Assembly (NCBI GenBank): GCA_013152825.1
Contig: JAADFP010000058.1
Location: forward strand, 1-6,580
Origin: Caldisericota bacterium
GTDB taxonomy: Bacteria; CAIJMQ01; JAADFP01
Direction of reading: 5' to 3'
DNA length: 6,580 bases
Translations under genes and position numbers: made by a program
Part shown: positions 5,771-6,580 of the stretch, one piece after another
Layout: the number at the start of each line of letters is the position of its first letter
Numbering within the stretch: position 1 is the first letter of the stretch
Notes under the pieces: generated by a model
Told to the model about the DNA's origin: nothing
The model's database searches: none
What the model saw: only the letters and a program-made list of their open reading frames with translations

Positions 5771-5840
5771 AGTAAACAGGGAACAGTGAATAGTAAGCAG
5801 TAAATAGTGAACGGTAAATAGTAAGCAGTGAGTAAGTGAA
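5771..5840. repeat. Degenerate heptad tandem array (consensus AGTRAAY), about 10 units
   Basis: Ten consecutive 7-bp units can be read: AGTAAAC, AGGGAAC, AGTGAAT, AGTAAGC, AGTAAAT, AGTGAAC, GGTAAAT, AGTAAGC, AGTGAGT and AAGTGAA. Positions 1-2 and 5-6 are most conserved and the array stays in phase over 70 bp. The same unit recurs at 3320-3347 in the same orientation. The 7-bp period is not a codon multiple and no gene uses it; translated, it gives a false repetitive peptide. Confidence 0.8.
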
Positions 5841-5873
5841 TGATCCTGGCTTCCTGCTACCTTTGAGGAAGAT

Positions 5874-5900
5874 GGATTCCTTCTTTCGCAGGAATGACAG
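5874..5900 (+). repeat. REP-like palindromic element, copy 1
   Basis: ATTCC (5876-5880) and GGAAT (5891-5895) form a stem with a 10-nt loop, preceded by GG and followed by GACAG. The GGATTCC...GGAATGACAGAG frame, and a following ACAAAT, recur in the copy near 6110. Such short stem elements are commonly scattered in intergenic DNA and moved by REP-type transposases. Confidence 0.6.
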
Positions 5901-5950
5901 AGCCAGACAAATATGGAATGTAAAGCTATAATGTAAATCGCCAGTTCTAC

Positions 5951-5998
5951 CTGTCATGCCTGCCTGTCCCGATGCATATCGGGGCGGAAGCAGGCATC
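5951..5998 (-). repeat. REP-like palindromic element, copy 2 (inverted, long hairpin)
   Basis: Outer arms ATGCCTGC (5956-5963) and GCAGGCAT (5990-5997) are perfectly complementary. Inside, CCCGAT (5968-5973) and ATCGGG (5978-5983) pair around GCAT, and the linkers pair with two G-T wobbles and an AA bulge. Almost the whole 42 nt therefore folds as one hairpin. On the minus strand it ends in ATGACAG, like copies 1 and 3, so it belongs to the same class in opposite orientation. Confidence 0.7.
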
Positions 5999-6032
5999 TA
6001 TAATAGCCAAAACGACAGAACAACTGGGAAAG

Positions 6033-6085
6033 ATTGGAAGGGAGGATGCAGGATACTGGAATATCATCGCATAAATCCTTCCAAT
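6033..6085. repeat. 53-nt nested inverted repeat
   Basis: A 9-bp perfect outer stem, ATTGGAAGG (6033-6041) with CCTTCCAAT (6077-6085), encloses ATGC/GCAT (6046-6049 with 6069-6072) and GATA/TATC (6052-6055 with 6062-6065) around a CTGGAA loop. Three co-linear stems on one axis are more than expected by chance. It could be a structured RNA, or a further non-autonomous element between REP copies 2 and 3. Confidence 0.45.
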
Positions 6086-6109
6086 TGGGATTGCATTTTT
6101 CGTTTCTCT

Positions 6110-6141
6110 GGATTCCCCGGGCAAGTCAGGGAATGACAGAG
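6110..6141 (+). repeat. REP-like palindromic element, copy 3
   Basis: ATTCCC (6112-6117) and GGGAAT (6129-6134) form a 6-bp stem with an 11-nt loop, followed by GACAGAG and then ACAAAT, as in copy 1. The arms are the same as those of the neisserial dRS3 repeat (ATTCCC-N8-GGGAAT), although the spacer here is longer. The likeness shows a similar architecture, not descent. Confidence 0.6.
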
Positions 6142-6247
6142 AACAAATTTCTGGTAAGCAATGACCAGCGATTGGCATCCTGGTTTCCCGGGGAAAGTTT
6201 GGGAGTTTATCTCAGCGCTTACTCTACAAGGCAGGCAAATAATTCAC

Positions 6248-6580
6248 CTATTCACTGCTTAGGGATTCTACGATTTCCTTAACTATTTCCAGGGGAAAGC
6301 CACGTGAGAGAAGGTAACGGTAGGTTCTTTCTTTTTTCTTCTTTTCTTCTATCCTGCTTTCTCTGTTCCACTTTTTTTTGGCCAGGTTCCAGGCTTCCTC
6401 TCTTTCACGTTCTACCGGGTACAATGCACGCAGCATTTTTTCAATTAGTTCTTCCTGCACTCCTTTCTGTTTTAGCTCTCTACGCAGGGCAAATCTCCCC
6501 TTCGGGTTATGGAGCAATCTCCCTTCTATCCAGCTACGAGCAAACTCTTCATCGTTAATATAACCCCATTTCTCAAGCTT
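6248..6580 (-). CDS. recX: RecX, modulator of RecA recombinase (C-terminal part)
   Basis: The minus-strand frame is open from the right edge to TAG at 6248-6250 (110 residues), so the N-terminus is missing; the internal TTG at 6517 is not the true start. Recognisable RecX features in order are W-G-Y-I-N-D-E-E-F-A-R at residues 5-15, then the G-R-F-A-L-R-R-E-L-K-Q-K-G-V helix pair, E-R-E-E-A-W-N-L-A-K-K-K, and R-Y-L-L-S-R-G-F-P near the end. These are the middle and last three-helix units of the family. RecX binds RecA filaments and limits recombinase activity and SOS induction; in many bacteria it follows recA, which may lie beyond the edge. The final codons (S-S-E-stop) fall in DNA resembling the intergenic heptad (AAGCAGTGAATAG), so the last residues may have been altered by repeat growth. 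No clear terminator follows. Confidence 0.87.
   Translation of the reverse strand, partial: KLEKWGYINDEEFARSWIEGRLLHNPKGRFALRRELKQKGVQEELIEKMLRALYPVEREREEAWNLAKKKWNRESRIEEKKKKERTYRYLLSRGFPLEIVKEIVESLSSE

Larger units (their letters stand above)
5711..6247. other. Repeat-rich gene-free region between recX and cas6
   Basis: This 537-bp stretch has no credible gene on either strand. From the cas6 side it holds an A/T-rich leader (5711-5770), the heptad array (5771-5840), a short CTTCC/GGAAG stem (5850-5854 with 5867-5871), three REP-like palindromes sharing an ATGACAG end, a 53-nt nested inverted repeat, and two small hairpins: CTGGT/ACCAG (6151-6155 with 6164-6168) and TTTCCC-G-GGGAAA (6184-6196). 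Heptad-like words recur at 6153-6159 and, on the minus strand, at 6217-6223. It looks like accumulated non-autonomous repeats rather than a regulatory leader. Confidence 0.7.

Noticed and set aside
5769..6023. 84-codon minus-strand open frame in the cas6-recX gap
   Set aside because: Its C-terminal half is the translated heptad array and its start lies within a REP-like hairpin; composition is not that of a protein.
6074..6100. Plus-strand intrinsic terminator (AATCC/GGATT followed by TTTTT)
   Set aside because: The stem is only 5 bp and not GC-rich, no plus-strand gene precedes it, and the bases are better explained by the nested repeat at 6033-6085.
5711..6247. CRISPR array beside cas6
   Set aside because: Repeats here are 7-bp units and differing palindromes; no 28-37 bp repeat recurs with regular spacers.
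5954..6282. Open frames of 74 (minus) and 82 (plus) codons
   Set aside because: They run through palindromes, have no clear ribosome sites and resemble no family; the plus frame runs into the end of recX.
6304..6563. Plus-strand open frames opposite recX
   Set aside because: They are antisense to a well-supported RecX frame.

Overview
The window comes from a bacterium of moderately low GC. RecX, strong AAGGAGG-type ribosome binding sites, a sigma70-like promoter, a Sec-exported DUF4139 protein and a type I CRISPR gene set support this. The dispersed heptad repeats and REP-like palindromes fit an uncultivated or environmental, possibly anaerobic or thermophilic, lineage, but nothing here fixes the phylum. 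No rRNA, tRNA, insertion sequence or CRISPR array is visible.

Layout from right to left, the direction of most transcription (minus strand): the C-terminal part of recX (6248-6580, cut by the right edge). Next comes a repeat-rich, gene-free stretch of about 540 bases with three REP-like palindromes, a nested inverted repeat and a degenerate 7-bp tandem array. Then cas6 (4964-5710) overlaps by 8 nt a PIF1-family helicase with a C-terminal WYL domain (3355-4971). A second short array of the same heptad follows (3320-3347), then a promoter region and a gene for an exported DUF4139 protein (1494-3167). On the plus strand lies a toxin-antitoxin pair: an AbrB/MazE-like antitoxin (852-1091, apparently lacking ATG/GTG/TTG) and a PIN-domain toxin (1088-1504), whose end overlaps the DUF4139 gene convergently. 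A 283-bp divergent control region separates the pair from a minus-strand gene leaving the left edge (1-568). That gene encodes the N-terminal part of a CXXC-CXXC Cas8 (Cst1/Cas8b1-like), the large subunit of a type I Cascade; it has no ORF of its own in a start-to-stop search because it is cut by the edge.

Cas6 would cut CRISPR precursor RNA, and the Cas8-like protein would nucleate the interference complex and recognise the PAM. They are split by about 4.4 kb of non-cas genes, and the cas8 segment is clearly more AT-rich than cas6-pif1. The most interesting signal is the tight cas6-PIF1/WYL pair: a crRNA-processing enzyme translationally coupled to a DNA (or R-loop) helicase with a ligand- or ssDNA-binding domain, bracketed by two arrays of the same heptad. 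This could be an undescribed CRISPR accessory arrangement. It could equally be a chance neighbour in a patchwork locus, and only comparison with other genomes would tell.
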